Of a stretch of DNA of 64,000 bases, positions 1 through 10,513 are shown one piece after another. The DNA lies in contig FN649740.1 of NCBI GenBank assembly GCA_000310025.1, forward strand, positions 838,336 to 902,335. The letters run 5' to 3'. Under the pieces are notes generated by a model. It saw only the letters and a program-made list of their open reading frames with translations. It was not told the DNA's origin and did no database searches. Every line of letters begins with the position of its first letter. Positions within the stretch are counted from its first letter, which is position 1. Both the position numbers and the translations under genes were made by a program. Source of the DNA: Ectocarpus siliculosus. Taxonomy: Eukaryota > Sar > Phaeophyceae > Ectocarpales > Ectocarpaceae.

Positions 1-312
1 CGCAGCGGGGAACATTCCCGCAGCCGCACTGCGAACAGCAGGCATCCTGCGGACAGCAGTGCCTTTTGGCGGCCAACCTTTGGCCTCGTGAGCAATAACA
101 CAGCGCGCATCGCTTGCTTCGGAGCGGCGCTATTCAACGCCTTGCTCACGGTCCTTCCACAGAACGGCAAAACAAGAGGTGAGCCCAACCAACAGACCTT
201 TGCGCACCACTACCACCAACACACAACAAGCAGCGGTAGAATAAACATGAAAGAGTCGGAGAAATCTCATTCTCCTCCGACACCCCCCACGCCGCGTCTC
301 GACCCTGCCCAC

Positions 313-1201
313 CTGATCAAGCCCGTCGCGATAGATCTCGCACAGCCGCGACAGCAGCCGCGGCGCGTCCACCACGCCCCCCACGAGCCATGGCCAGTTG
401 TTCTTGAGCAGCTTGGCGAGGGCGTTGTGCGCCATCAGGAGCGCGGGCGTGTTGTTCTGTCGAGTCACGAGCTGCTCCATTGCTGCACGGCAGAGCGGGT
501 GCGCAGAGAGCACCCAGCGGCGGCAGCAGCGGTCGACAACAGTCCAGAGACAGAAATAAAGGAGGCGAGCACGGCGGAGCAATAAGGGAGGACGGATGAC
601 TCGTGCCGATACGTGGTTGCGTTGTGCTGCTACTCTAAGGCGCACAAGTCCCATTTTCCTTCGCAGGAGCTCGTGAAAGCGAAGGGGTGCTTGTAGTTAC
701 ATAGCTGGAGGTCGGTGTTGTGTGTCACAGGCGAGAGTGCACAGTGTGCACACGAGCGTGGGTTTTGCGGTTGAAGAGGAAACCACCGGAGGCCAGCCTC
801 GAAACGTGGGTCTCACGTTCAAAAGCGAATATCATTCGTTGGACATTGTCTGAGAAACCTCAAAGCACGATAAACAGCCCTGGAGCAGAGCAGAGCATTG
901 GTTCTGAACAAAAAAGACCTGGCACGTGTGACTGAGAAAACCACTTCCGCAACAACACAACACTATTATCCTTTTGGCGTTTGCGCTGTTTGTCTACTTG
1001 CACCCCACCTGTTAAGTGTCCTGCCGCAAGCACCACAGCGTCCCTTTGCCCCCGTCCGCTTCGCGAAACCGGCTGCTGCTCTTGATCGCGCGCGGCGCTT
1101 TCGGCACCACCAACGCCACCGCCGCCACAACCATCAGTGGCCAAGTGTCCATCCCGGTGTTGCAGCGCCGCGGCAAGCTTGGGCACTAGGCCGAGCGCCC
1201 C
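313..1201 (-). CDS. partial helical-repeat (HEAT/ARM-like?) protein, two exons
   Basis: Two minus-strand exons fit together. The upstream one (1201 to 1009) follows a CACAG acceptor and ends in phase 1 at a GTGGGG donor. The next (482 to 313) starts after GTGCAG with two bases that complete the codon and ends in phase 0 at CAG|GTGGGC. The second exon encodes 56 residues beginning MEQLVTRQNNTPALL and containing HNALAKLLKNNWPWL, an amphipathic helical pattern like the N-terminal repeats of importin-beta-type exportins. The first exon is Gly/Ala/Gln rich and not family-diagnostic. The gene runs off the left edge of the window, and its 5' end was not found; the exon at 3769-3937 could belong to it but does not join directly. 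Exons are moderately certain; the family is a guess. Confidence 0.4.
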
Positions 1202-2074
1202 CTGTGGTGTCCAACAGAAAGGATCACAGAGCGAGAGACAACGAATGGACAAGAGCAGACGAATCAGTTTTTGCGCCGCTTTGGTCTCGGCGGGTGTTGA
1301 ATCAATCCGGAGCGAGATGCAACGAATGGACAAGCGCAGCCGAGTCAGCTTACACGCCGCTTCTTACCGTTTTTTGTTGAATCAATCCCGGGTGGGGGGA
1401 GGAGAAAGTGACAGAGTGACCCCAGTCGGTGTATTATACACTAGGACTTGCTTCAGGGAGACCTCAACACACACACATGTGGGCATTCTAAATTTAGTAC
1501 GATGAAACGCCACAAGTAGGCACACACACTGCATGGACGAATCCCACAGCAAAAAGTAAAGATCCATGCCCGGCGGCAAAAAAGCAACAAAAAAACAGGT
1601 CGATATCCGACAGAATTTTACTTCGTTCTCTATGGGGTAGGCTCAGCAACCCCGTTGCAAACTAGGCGGAGCAACCGCCCTTCCTGGAAAAGGATCGAAC
1701 AAGCATCCTACCAACCAATCATCTGCTGCGCTGCTGCTGGGATAAGATAGTGTGCTACAACCCTCCGACACGAGACACAGTACGCCAAATACAACATCAA
1801 CAGCAACATCCACAACCAACCCTGTTACAAGTCCAATTGAAGCCTGCCTGTAAGACGGCTACGGTGCTTCGCGTGAGACAGCCGCGCCCACAGGACAGGG
1901 AGCGGTGTCGCAGCATGACATGCATTCGAGGAACAAACCCTCAAAAGCGCACGCCCATGCCAAGAGCACTTCAGATCCGTCTCCAGGTTGCGGGCAAACC
2001 AAGACAAGTTTTCCACCACGATGCGGTATAACAAAAAAATTGCCACACCTCCTTCGATTCTCGTGCCAACACAC
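1202..2074. other. non-coding stretch, no feature recognised
   Basis: I see no convincing exon, RNA gene or element here. The short open frames lack good splice borders and have no recognisable protein pattern. It may be intron or 5' flank of the minus-strand gene to the left. Confidence 0.4.
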
Positions 2075-2263
2075 ATGGCACCCCCCCTAGACCGGTTTTC
2101 AAAGCTCGATTGCTCTACAACCAAGATTGCGCCAACACCAAAAACGGCGGTTTCGGAAACATCTCGTTGAGGGGCTCTCCGTAGACGTATCGGGCTCTTT
2201 CCGCGACCCCCCTTGGTTGTGGAGCAAGTCGAGATTTGAAAGTCGGTCTACTGAGGGTGCCAT
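2075..2263. mobile_element. R2 MITE-like element, copy 1
   Basis: A 189-bp sequence with imperfect terminal inverted repeats of about 45 bp. The left end begins ATGGCACCCCCCCTAGACCG and the right end, reversed, begins ATGGCACCCTCAGTAGACCG. Both arms continue through a TTTCAAA box into a CTCGA core. The same termini occur at 20334, 40370 and 46404. It has no coding capacity, so it is non-autonomous; the terminal repeats point to a DNA transposon. Confidence 0.65.
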
Positions 2264-2604
2264 CTCTCTGCCTCTTGTGGTAATTGTTGTTGTTGTCTTC
2301 ACAATAAACAATTTCAAATCTCTCTGCCCAGTACCTTCTTCTGTCCGTACTGATATTCCCACTTTGACGCGGTCGATTCCCGCGGTCGCAGGCAAACTCA
2401 CCCTGAAAGAGGTACACCAGGTATACCCAAATCGATGCCTCGCTATTCTTGGTCTTACCGGAGCAAGGGCTGACCGGAAAGCCTTTTCTGCTTCCGGCGA
2501 GTTGTGGGTGATTCCGGCCTCCGCTGCTGCTGGTGTTGGTTGCCTTATTACGTGAATCCGGCGACGGTGGCAGCGCCCCGTGACAATCACAACGCGCAGC
2601 GGTT

Positions 2605-3134
2605 GGGGGGGGAGGGGGGGGGGGTGTACTCATAGTCGTGCATGCCGTAGTCGTTAGACCATTGACCTCACATCCCTACAAAGCCGGGACGGAGCACGCC
2701 GGGCTCTCACCGGACCAGGCTCTCACATCACCAAGCGCGAAGCGCCGTGAGGTATTCGGCGAGTCGCATGAAGGGTGCGCTGCATCTTGTGCTTACTTCC
2801 TTGCGTACGACTTCCTTGCGTACGGATAACAGCTGCGTATGACTTAAATTATTTTTTGGTGCTTTCACTTCCAGAGACAGATATCAGCACTGTGTAACTG
2901 CCTCGAGGATGCTTTACCATTTTAACACAACGCGGTGCGATCATCCCCTTTGCGCAGAGTGAGGGTTCTCGACCCCGCACAACACAATCTGCCCGACCAC
3001 GATTCATGGTTACCGAAAAAAGGCGAAAAAAACTCCGCAACCTGGTCGCCGAACTCACGAAGTGAATTGGCTTGTTTTACAACGTCGTTGCCAGGCGAAG
3101 AAAAACCCAACCCCGATAGGGAGGGGGGGGGGGG
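2605..3134 (-). mobile_element. R1 dispersed element, copy A
   Basis: A full-length minus-strand copy of the R1 family. Read on the minus strand it starts in a C tract, passes TCGGGGTTGGGTTTTT, a GTAAAACAAGCCA block, a T-rich centre, the block GGGGTCGAGAACCCTC, then CTCTGGAAGTGAAAGCACC. It ends CACGACTATGAGTACACCC in another C tract. It differs from the other copies by small substitutions and a local duplication of CGTACGCAAGGAAGT near the middle of the 3' half. There is no open reading frame of family interest. Confidence 0.8.
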
Positions 3135-3153
3135 AGGCTTACAACGTCGATTT

Positions 3154-3225
3154 TCAAACGGGGTTGGTAGCATCTGATCAAACGGGGTTGGTAGCATCTG
3201 ATCAAACGGGGTAGGTAGCATCTGA
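3154..3225. repeat. 24-bp tandem repeat, three units
   Basis: Three near-identical units of 24 bp sharing AAACGGGGTTGGTAGCATCT; the third has one substitution. It lies 20 bp beyond the 5' end of R1 copy A, so it may be part of that insertion or its target. Confidence 0.8.
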
Positions 3226-3768
3226 TTTCTCCGCAGGGAAAACTCAAGAAAAAGCGAAACTCGCGCGACCATGAACGAGCTCCTCGAAAGTGGCTGCAAC
3301 TGCCGTAGGGATTCATGGTTGGGGGATAAAACAGGCTAAGCAGGCGTCTGGGCGCTGCGTGCTGCATATATATTTGACTAGAAGTAAACACTGGCATGTT
3401 TAAGTATAGGGTCTGAATTGCGTTTTGGTGGCACCCAGCTTCATCGAACAGGCCGCATTTTGGTCTCTGCGATCAAACGAGAATGAGCCCCCCCCCCCGA
3501 GAACTCAATACGTTAGGGTACTAGGTAACACTAGACGAGTGCTTGCTCCAGACAAAAGCACCTCACTCGAGCTTTGACAGCAATGCTGCCTGCTACCACT
3601 GCTGTCGCTTTGATGAATTGTTTAGAGTAGTCTCATTGGCTAGAAAGTAGAAACTTCTTTGGCCCTCTACTACAATAGCCTACAAGCCCTAACCCTACTC
3701 ACTGCATTCATTCGCGTTTCAAGCGACGGCTGTAACTCATGGCATCTGTTTTGCGCTCAAGCACGCAC
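3226..3768. other. non-coding stretch
   Basis: AT-moderate sequence with no convincing exon. It includes a short poly-C run near 3490. It is probably intronic or intergenic relative to the minus-strand exon that ends at 3769. Confidence 0.35.
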
Positions 3769-3937
3769 CTGTCATCGAGCCCCAGTTGAACGAGCGCGAA
3801 CACTTCATCCACCGTTGCCACAGAGACCCCGCCTCCTTTGCCGCCAGCGCTTGCCACGGACGCTGCCGATCTCGACACCAGATCCCGAGCAAGCTTGGCA
3901 GGGTCTAGTCCACGTAGGGAGGGGCACGCGAGGCCGT
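3769..3937 (-). CDS. isolated exon of an unidentified protein
   Basis: A 169-bp open exon on the minus strand bounded by a TTGGGCAG acceptor (an alternative acceptor lies about 13 bp upstream in the same phase) and a GACAG|GTGCGT donor. It encodes about 55 residues including RGLDPAKLARDLVSRS, a Gly/Ala/Ser linker, and VDEVFALVQLGLDD. Codon choice is GC-rich like the recognised genes here. I could not assign a family; PP2C-type phosphatases have a loosely similar stretch, but no catalytic motif is visible. Neighbouring exons were not found. Confidence 0.3.
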
Positions 3938-5050
3938 CTGCCCAACACGGTGCTTGTATCTTTGGCAGCGGCAGCAGCAGCAACAACAGCAGAGCAACAG
4001 TAGCAGCAGAGCAGCAGCAGGTATGCGCGGTCGCCAGCCGGCGGGCTCGTACAGCAATTGGTGTGTTTTGGACGGCCTGGACAAGAGGTTGACTTGTATG
4101 TACAGTAGTACAGTAGTCCACATTCAACTCCCCTGCAGCTGTTCCTTGTAAGCATATATGTAAGGTCAAGTGCAACAAATAGCAAGGGATCCCAGAGCCC
4201 CCCGAGGGTCTTTTTCTTCTGTACTGCTGTATGGGAATATATGGTGGGACAAGCTCAAACAAGCTACTGTAGGGCAGGGGATGAAGGGAACTGCCTCGGT
4301 TCAATCGTGCTTCGGCTTCTGCTTAAATAGCTGATGTCCACCACTGCTGTAACGGGCAACCTCACACATGCACACTTTCATTGCTGTGAGTGCTGTCTTA
4401 CAAGTGGCCTACAGGCCTACACACAAAAACAGTTCAACCGCCGTATGTTTGCCGAAGTGGTAGGCAGGCCGTCGAAACGCCAATGCAAGGGAGAGGTGGG
4501 CAGACAGAGAGGTAGAAAGAGAATTGTGTCCTCCCTGATACAGCAGTAGTGCCATGAACCGCTACCTCTCGACTGCCCGTGGCGGAGGCGATCACCCCCA
4601 TGATGTGTGCCTGGTCTACGGTATACTCTCTGCAAGTCAATTTTTTCAAATTCAAAATCGCGTTCGTGATCGACAGGCCAATGCAACTCATATGCCAGCC
4701 AGACCAGACACACACCAGAGAATAGCAAGGTAGGTTCCGGTAGGCACAAGCCATGGAAACTCGAGCTCACCTTGGTCGCCATGCAGCGGAGAGTCCCGTA
4801 ATGGCGTGGGTGCGTCGAGGCGGTTCCGCCCGAAACAAAGCAAAAATGCGGCGCAACTTCCACCGCGTGCACAAATTTGCAGGCTCCATCGCGCGCAAAC
4901 CCTTACAAATTGGAGAGCAGCTTGCCGCCACCATCCGCTCGTTCTGTCCTACACAACCCCCGCCTCTGCCACTATTTTCCTCTCGCCTCTCTCTCCGCAT
5001 TCTTCCAACCGCCCACTCCCTTCTCTCCGACTACAAGACAGCAGTCAATC
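3938..5050. other. upstream region of the VOC/GyrI gene
   Basis: No convincing exon is visible. A CAG/CAA-rich tract lies at about 3963-4020. The last 150 bp before the ATG at 5051 are pyrimidine rich (CTCTCGCCTCTCTCTCCGC and similar), as expected for a 5' leader. No TATA box stands out. Confidence 0.35.
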
Positions 5051-8000
5051 ATGAGCGAATTGACCGAGCCCCCAGCGAAGAAGGTTTGCCCTTCTGATAA
5101 CCGCAAGGTGAGGGCTTGCGATTTCAACCAACATGCAAGCCTTGTTCTTTCTTTTTCTTTGCCTTCGTTGATGATTTCACGAGATAAGCAAGAGAGGAAT
5201 CAGTCTTCACGAGCGTCTACTCCTACGCGCCAGGGATAGAAGAGATCGAGAGGTAGAGAGGGCAGATGCGCGCTGCTGTGCGGCTGGCTGGCTTTAGAGC
5301 CAGCTCGATTATCCGGCGACATGTTCCGGGTTGTCGTGGCACCAACACCAACTGGTTGGTACCCACCCGTTTGAAGCCAGCATTTCACACAAACGATGGT
5401 CGCCCGCCCGCCCGCCCTACGAAGGTGTGGATCGCTCCACCTGCTAGTTGTCGCCCTTTCTCCTCGCATACCTCCCCACCCGTCTGCCTGTCGCGCCTCG
5501 CCTCCCTCCTTATAATATAACACGACGCTCAAAGCCCTTTCAAAGTTCGGCTGTTCTGTACCGCCAAAACATCCCTTATATCATCACACTCTGCTGCGGA
5601 CACACGGAAACTCTCACGGCCCCTCCTTCCCGTCGGTCATGCCCCTTCGTGAGCACTTTCCCACGCTACATAGCTCATGACCGCACGTTTTCTTCACCCC
5701 TCTCCTGTGTGTCGTTTCTCCGGCCACCCCTCATAGACAACAACAAGACATTCGATAATTTGACTTGCTTTGCGAAAATGACAACATCCTCCCGCCCAAC
5801 CGTTCTCTTCTGTCTGGACGTCCGCCTCTCTCTTGCCCTGTCTGTCTCCCAAAACAAAACCTTTCTTTGCAGCACCCTCCGACTCGCAGGGGCATCATCG
5901 TGGATGTCATGGTCGAGAGCGCGGACAAGTTCGTCGACTTCATGGGAAAAGCCGCCAAAGCCAAGGTGTGAAAAGCTCGTCCGTACACAAACACTTGGGC
6001 GTATAAGCGGGCTGTTTGGACCAGCTTGCCGCCCGCAGCAGTGTTATCCCGCGATCCAAAGAACATAAATCAACCGTACACATGCAGACTTGCTGCACAC
6101 AGACAGGCAGTTGCCATGTCGGTCGTGGACGACATTTACAAATAAATGCGAGACGACTTGCTTCATAGGCTTACTAGATAGGCTTGCGCCTTGCAGGCTG
6201 CGGAGGAGGTGGTGCCCTTTCAGCGACCCAGCAGGACCTCGGGTCAAGTGGCACAGCACACACACCACCACGGGGGTTTCCGTTTGTGCCGGTGCAAAGC
6301 ATCGCGCGTTTCTTGTTGTTGCTTCGAAAGGTTCTGGTGGGGTTGTTGTGTTTTAAGAAAAGCATTGCAACAAGGTTCCGAACCAACCGACCGGTTCGAT
6401 GTTCTGCACAACGAAGTCCGTTTCTTTCGTGACGTTCTTCCAAATCGAAAAGCAGCGAACTAGGTGCTGCCTCGCCCGCCCATCCACAGGAGTACTTCCG
6501 CTTCCCCGACAAGGACGGCAAGATCATGCACCTCTCCGTCGACGTCGACGGCGTAGCGCTGTACGTCGAGGAGCTCGGCAACAACATGGACACCGGCGCC
6601 ATCAGCACCCCTCACGCCCGCCTGCACCTCAACACCGACGACCCGGCCGGCGTTGGTGCCAAGCTGGTGGAGCACGGTGCCAAGGAGCTCACCAAGATGG
6701 CCGAGCAGTTCTGGGGCGCCACGTGAGTTGTTGGGTGCTCGATTTGGTTGCGTTCTTTTGGGAAAGCAGTTTCTGTTGTTTGATGCTCTGTGTTGTTGGA
6801 TTTGATCGAATTCGAGAGATGAGAAAGGGCCTTGTGCCACGGTTCTGTTGTTCTCTTTAGCGAAAGGAGGCCCTGTTTTCATTAATGTTGTTTTCACTGC
6901 CGGACGGGTTTCAGTGGATGCTTCTGATCGCTCCTCGTGAGCTGAGAACGATTGTAGCCCATCTTGGCATTGTTGAAAAATGTCGGTCGGTCGCAGTGCT
7001 GGCCCCGCATACGCGCATCCTTCAGCGTCCCTTTTACCCCGATAGGAGTTCATCCCTTCTCTCTCAAGACCTTCGTTCGATACAGCTCCCCCTCCCTTCA
7101 CTTTCTTGGTTGCAACACTCACGACAACATGTAGCGCACTCAGCAAGAGCACAAGCCTGGAACACTCTTAAACGTAACACCCTTGCCCACTACATGCATA
7201 CAAATACAACAAAAGGTTCGGTGTTTACCAGGACCCGTTCGGTCAGATCTGGTCGGTGTCAAACTCCACCAACACCATCGAGGACGTGCCCAAGGAGCTG
7301 GCGCGCAAGATCATCCCCTTCGTCAGCGTCCGTGACTGCTCCGCCTACATGACCTTCCTCACGGACGCCCTGGGAGCCGAGGTCGTGTACCCCCCTGCGA
7401 AGGACCCCACCGGCAAGGTTCGTGCACTTGTGAGGTACTGTAGTAGTGGGAGTTTCTAGGACGCCCTCGGGAGGATGCTAAGTGTACTATGTGAAATAGA
7501 GAGCGGGGGTTCGTAACCCTTGCCCTATCCCAAACCTGTAACCCCCACTAAAACCAACGTAAATCATACCCTCACGAAGGCTACTGCGTCTCTCTACAAG
7601 TATGTTTATAGCATTGCCATACGTGACTTTCGGACAAATACCGCTCTCGGGCCCCGTTTTTAACTGTCCCGTCTGGGAGGTGTTTCCTCAACGACGTCTG
7701 GTGGGCTCCTGGTTTGGCTTGCATATTCTCACGAGCAATCGAGACAGGTCGCACGCCCGGGGTGTGGTTCTCTTTCTCTGATTTGCCACTTTAGTCTTGT
7801 CGAAGATCGGACGCTGGCCGCCAGCCTCAAAGCGCGCATTTTTTTCTTTTTTTGTGTTTCTGTTGAATATTTTCCCTCGGCGCACCCAGATCATGTGCGC
7901 GGAGATGAAGATCAACGGCGGCATCATCATGCTCGGCGACCACTGCGGCGAGGACGCGAGCAAGACGGAAGCCTCGATGACCATTTCGTACGAGGTCGGG

Positions 8001-10513
8001 AAGGACGAAGCGGGACCCCTGGCCAAGTCCTTCAAGGACAACGGCGGGGAGGTCCTCGAGGAGGTGTCGATGCAGTTCTGGGGACAAGGTGGGCGGGCAC
8101 GAGACGAACCAATCAGGAGGAGGGGTGCTCTACTCGATTGATTATTGTTGTGATTTGGTCTGTACAGCGGGTCGTTTTGTCTGCACAGCACATGGATGCC
8201 GGTGCTCCCTTTATCTGTCATGGTCTGGTAAGTTTTAACAATGCGAATGGAGTAGCTGGCACGGTGTGGCGCCTTTGCTAGAATGCTGGCGGTCTGTGTG
8301 CTGCATATTTCCAGATATGCAGACAAACGCTTTTTGGTTGTCTGGGTTTGAACCGCTTGTGGCTGCTTGTGCTCTTGTTGCAATACACGCATGCGCGCAG
8401 CCGTGAACATCACGATACGATTGTCCGCCCGTAGGGAGATCTTACGGAGATTCCCCAAACCAAGGCAAAAATCCACTACCCCTACACCCATGTCCTCTCA
8501 ACGACCTTGCGCCCTTGTTATACCGCGTTTTGGTCTCATGTTTTGATGTCGACGTTCAGTGTGGGGTCGGTGCAAAGACCCCTTCGGCCAACCGTGGGGC
8601 TTGTGCGAGGTGCAGACGGGGCCTACTACTTCCAACGAAGACATGGCCAAGGACATGGAGATCGGCGCCAAGTACGATTGGCGCTACACCTGGGCGGTTG
8701 AGGACATGCCTACCGTGTACTGTTACGGAGCGGTGAGAAAGAGCCTAACGTCCATGTCCCTGTTGTCGTTACCGTTGTTGTTGTCGTTGCGGTTACTGTC
8801 GTTTGTTCCGTCGTCTACCGCCCTTGCTTGTGACTCTTTGTTCAGTGGCAGATTCTTCTTGCCGTCCTAATAGTCGACCCCCCCTATGCCCCTCCCCCGT
8901 GGCGTTGGCCATCGGGGTTGGGTTTTCGTCGCTTGGCAACCAAAGTACTGCTTTTTTTTGTGCCTGTGGTTTTTTGTTGTTTTCCACCATCATGGTGGTG
9001 GAGTAGATTACGTTGTGCGGGGTCGAGAACCCTCACTCCGCGCCAATGGAATGATCGCACCACCTTGTGTTAAATTGGCCAAGCACCCTCTAGGCACTAA
9101 CACAGAGCTATTAACTGTCTCTGGAAGTGAAAGCACCAGAAAATAATTAAAGTCATTCGCAGCTGTCATCCGCACGCAAGAAAGAAAGTACAAGGAGCCG
9201 AACACCCTTCATGCGATTCGCCGAATACCTCACGGCGCTTCACGCTTGGTGATGTGAGAGCCTGGTTCGGTGAACACCCGGCGTGCTCCGTCCCGGCTTT
9301 GTAGGGATGCGAGGTCAATGGTGTAACGACTACGGCATGCACGGCTATGAGTCCCCCCCCCCCTACCCTTCGGGATTGGGTTTTCATCGCTTGGCAACGA
9401 CGTTGTAAAACAAGCCATTTCACTTCGTGAGCTCGGCAACCAGGTTACTGGTTTTTTTTTGCGGTAACCATCATGGTGGTCGAGTAGAACATGTTGCCCC
9501 CCCGGTGTTATGCCATCGGGGTTGGGTTTTCGTCGCTTGGCAACGACGTTGTAAAACAAGCCAAGTCACTTCGTGAACTCGGCAACCAGGTTACCGTTTT
9601 CTTTTTTTACCTCTGTTTTTTTTTTTTGCGGTAACCATGAATGGTGGTCGAGTAGATCATGTTGTGCGGGGTAGAGAACCCTCACTCCGCGCAAGGGGGA
9701 TGATCGCACCACGTTGTGTTAAAATGGTCAAGCTTCCTCGAGGCAGTTACACAGTGCTTACAACTGTCTCTGGAAGTGGAAGCACCAGAAAATAAATTAA
9801 GTCATATGCAGCTGTCATTCGTATGCAAGGAAGTAAGTACAAGATGCCGAAACACCCTTAGCAGGATGCAGCTCACCCTTCATGCGACTCGCCGAATACC
9901 TCACGGCGCTTCGCGCTTGGTGATGTGAGAGCCTGGTTCGGTGAGAACCCGGCGTGCTCCGTCCCGGCTGCGAGGTCAATGGTCTAACGACTACGGCATG
10001 CACGACTATGAGTACACCCCCTACCCCCCGACCCCCCCGCAGATGTCCACAAGCGAAGCGACCAGCCCCGCCATCAGCGAAGAGACCAACAAGACGCTCC
10101 CCGCCGCCTTCGCGGGAGCCGCTGCTGCCGGGCTCGCCATGGCCGGCCCCCCCGCGTCCGCCTACTACACCTGGGACCCTTCCCCCGGCGGGACCACCAA
10201 GTTCACCTGCGGACCCTCGGTGGCCGGCGACGGCGCCTCCGCTCTGATGAAGGACGTCGACGGAGACGACAACGGCCTCGGCGTGAGGACCGCCGGCGGC
10301 TGCAAGTGCGTGACGACGCTGCACACGGGTCCGTACGACGAGCTGATGAAGTGCTACAAGGCGACCTTCGAGTGGGTCGAGACCAAGGGTTACGAGTCGC
10401 GCATGCCCGTGTTCGAGCTGTACGAGAACGACCCGAAGGACACCCCGCCGGAGAAGCTCAAGACCAAGGTCTGCATCCCGATCGTGGCCAAGGCCGCCAC
10501 CCCCAAGGCTTGA
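5051..10513 (+). CDS. VOC-VOC-GyrI fusion protein (glyoxalase/bleomycin-resistance fold)
   Basis: Seven exons join in frame: 5051-5107, 5873-5965, 6490-6722, 7216-7417, 7890-8088, 8560-8732 and 10043-10513, giving about 475 residues. Residues 25-147 and about 150-300 are two PhnB-like VOC domains. Both contain a GKIM strand (HLSVDVDG in the first, CAEMKINGG in the second) and both end in the hallmark DPFGQ-x-W (QDPFGQIWS and KDPFGQPWG). From about residue 308 a GyrI-like effector-binding domain follows, with AVEDMPTVYCYGA, a Gly/Ala linker, CVTTLHTGPYDELM and PVFELYENDP, ending in KVCIPI. VOC proteins are metal-dependent lyases, dioxygenases or binding proteins; GyrI domains bind small molecules. 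Together they suggest a detoxification or ligand-binding protein, but the substrate cannot be read. The start MSELTEPPAKKVC is the only one in frame. Intron 6 holds three R1 copies, and its acceptor follows the last C tract. Confidence 0.85.
8877..9364 (+). mobile_element. R1 dispersed element, copy B
   Basis: An R1 copy inside intron 6 of the VOC/GyrI gene. It starts GCCATCGGGGTTGGGTTTTC and ends GGCTATGAGTC in a C tract. It has lost the GTAAAACAAGCC block just after the 5' end. It abuts copy C directly. Confidence 0.75.
9365..9496 (+). mobile_element. R1 dispersed element, copy C (5' fragment)
   Basis: Only the first 130 bp or so of R1, from CGGGATTGGGTTTTCATCGC through GCGGTAACCATCATGGTGG, breaking off at AGAACATGTTG where copy D begins. 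The arrangement suggests insertion of D into an earlier copy, or unequal exchange. Confidence 0.7.
9497..10029 (+). mobile_element. R1 dispersed element, copy D
   Basis: A full-length R1 copy, from CCCCCCCGGTGTTATGCCAT to GACTATGAGTACACCCCC. It ends only 13 bp before the acceptor of the last exon of the VOC/GyrI gene, so the C-rich tail now serves as part of that acceptor's pyrimidine tract. Confidence 0.8.

Noticed and set aside
7688-8491. Open frame of 267 codons on the minus strand
   Set aside because: It covers an intron and, antisense, exon 5 of the VOC/GyrI gene, with no protein pattern of its own.
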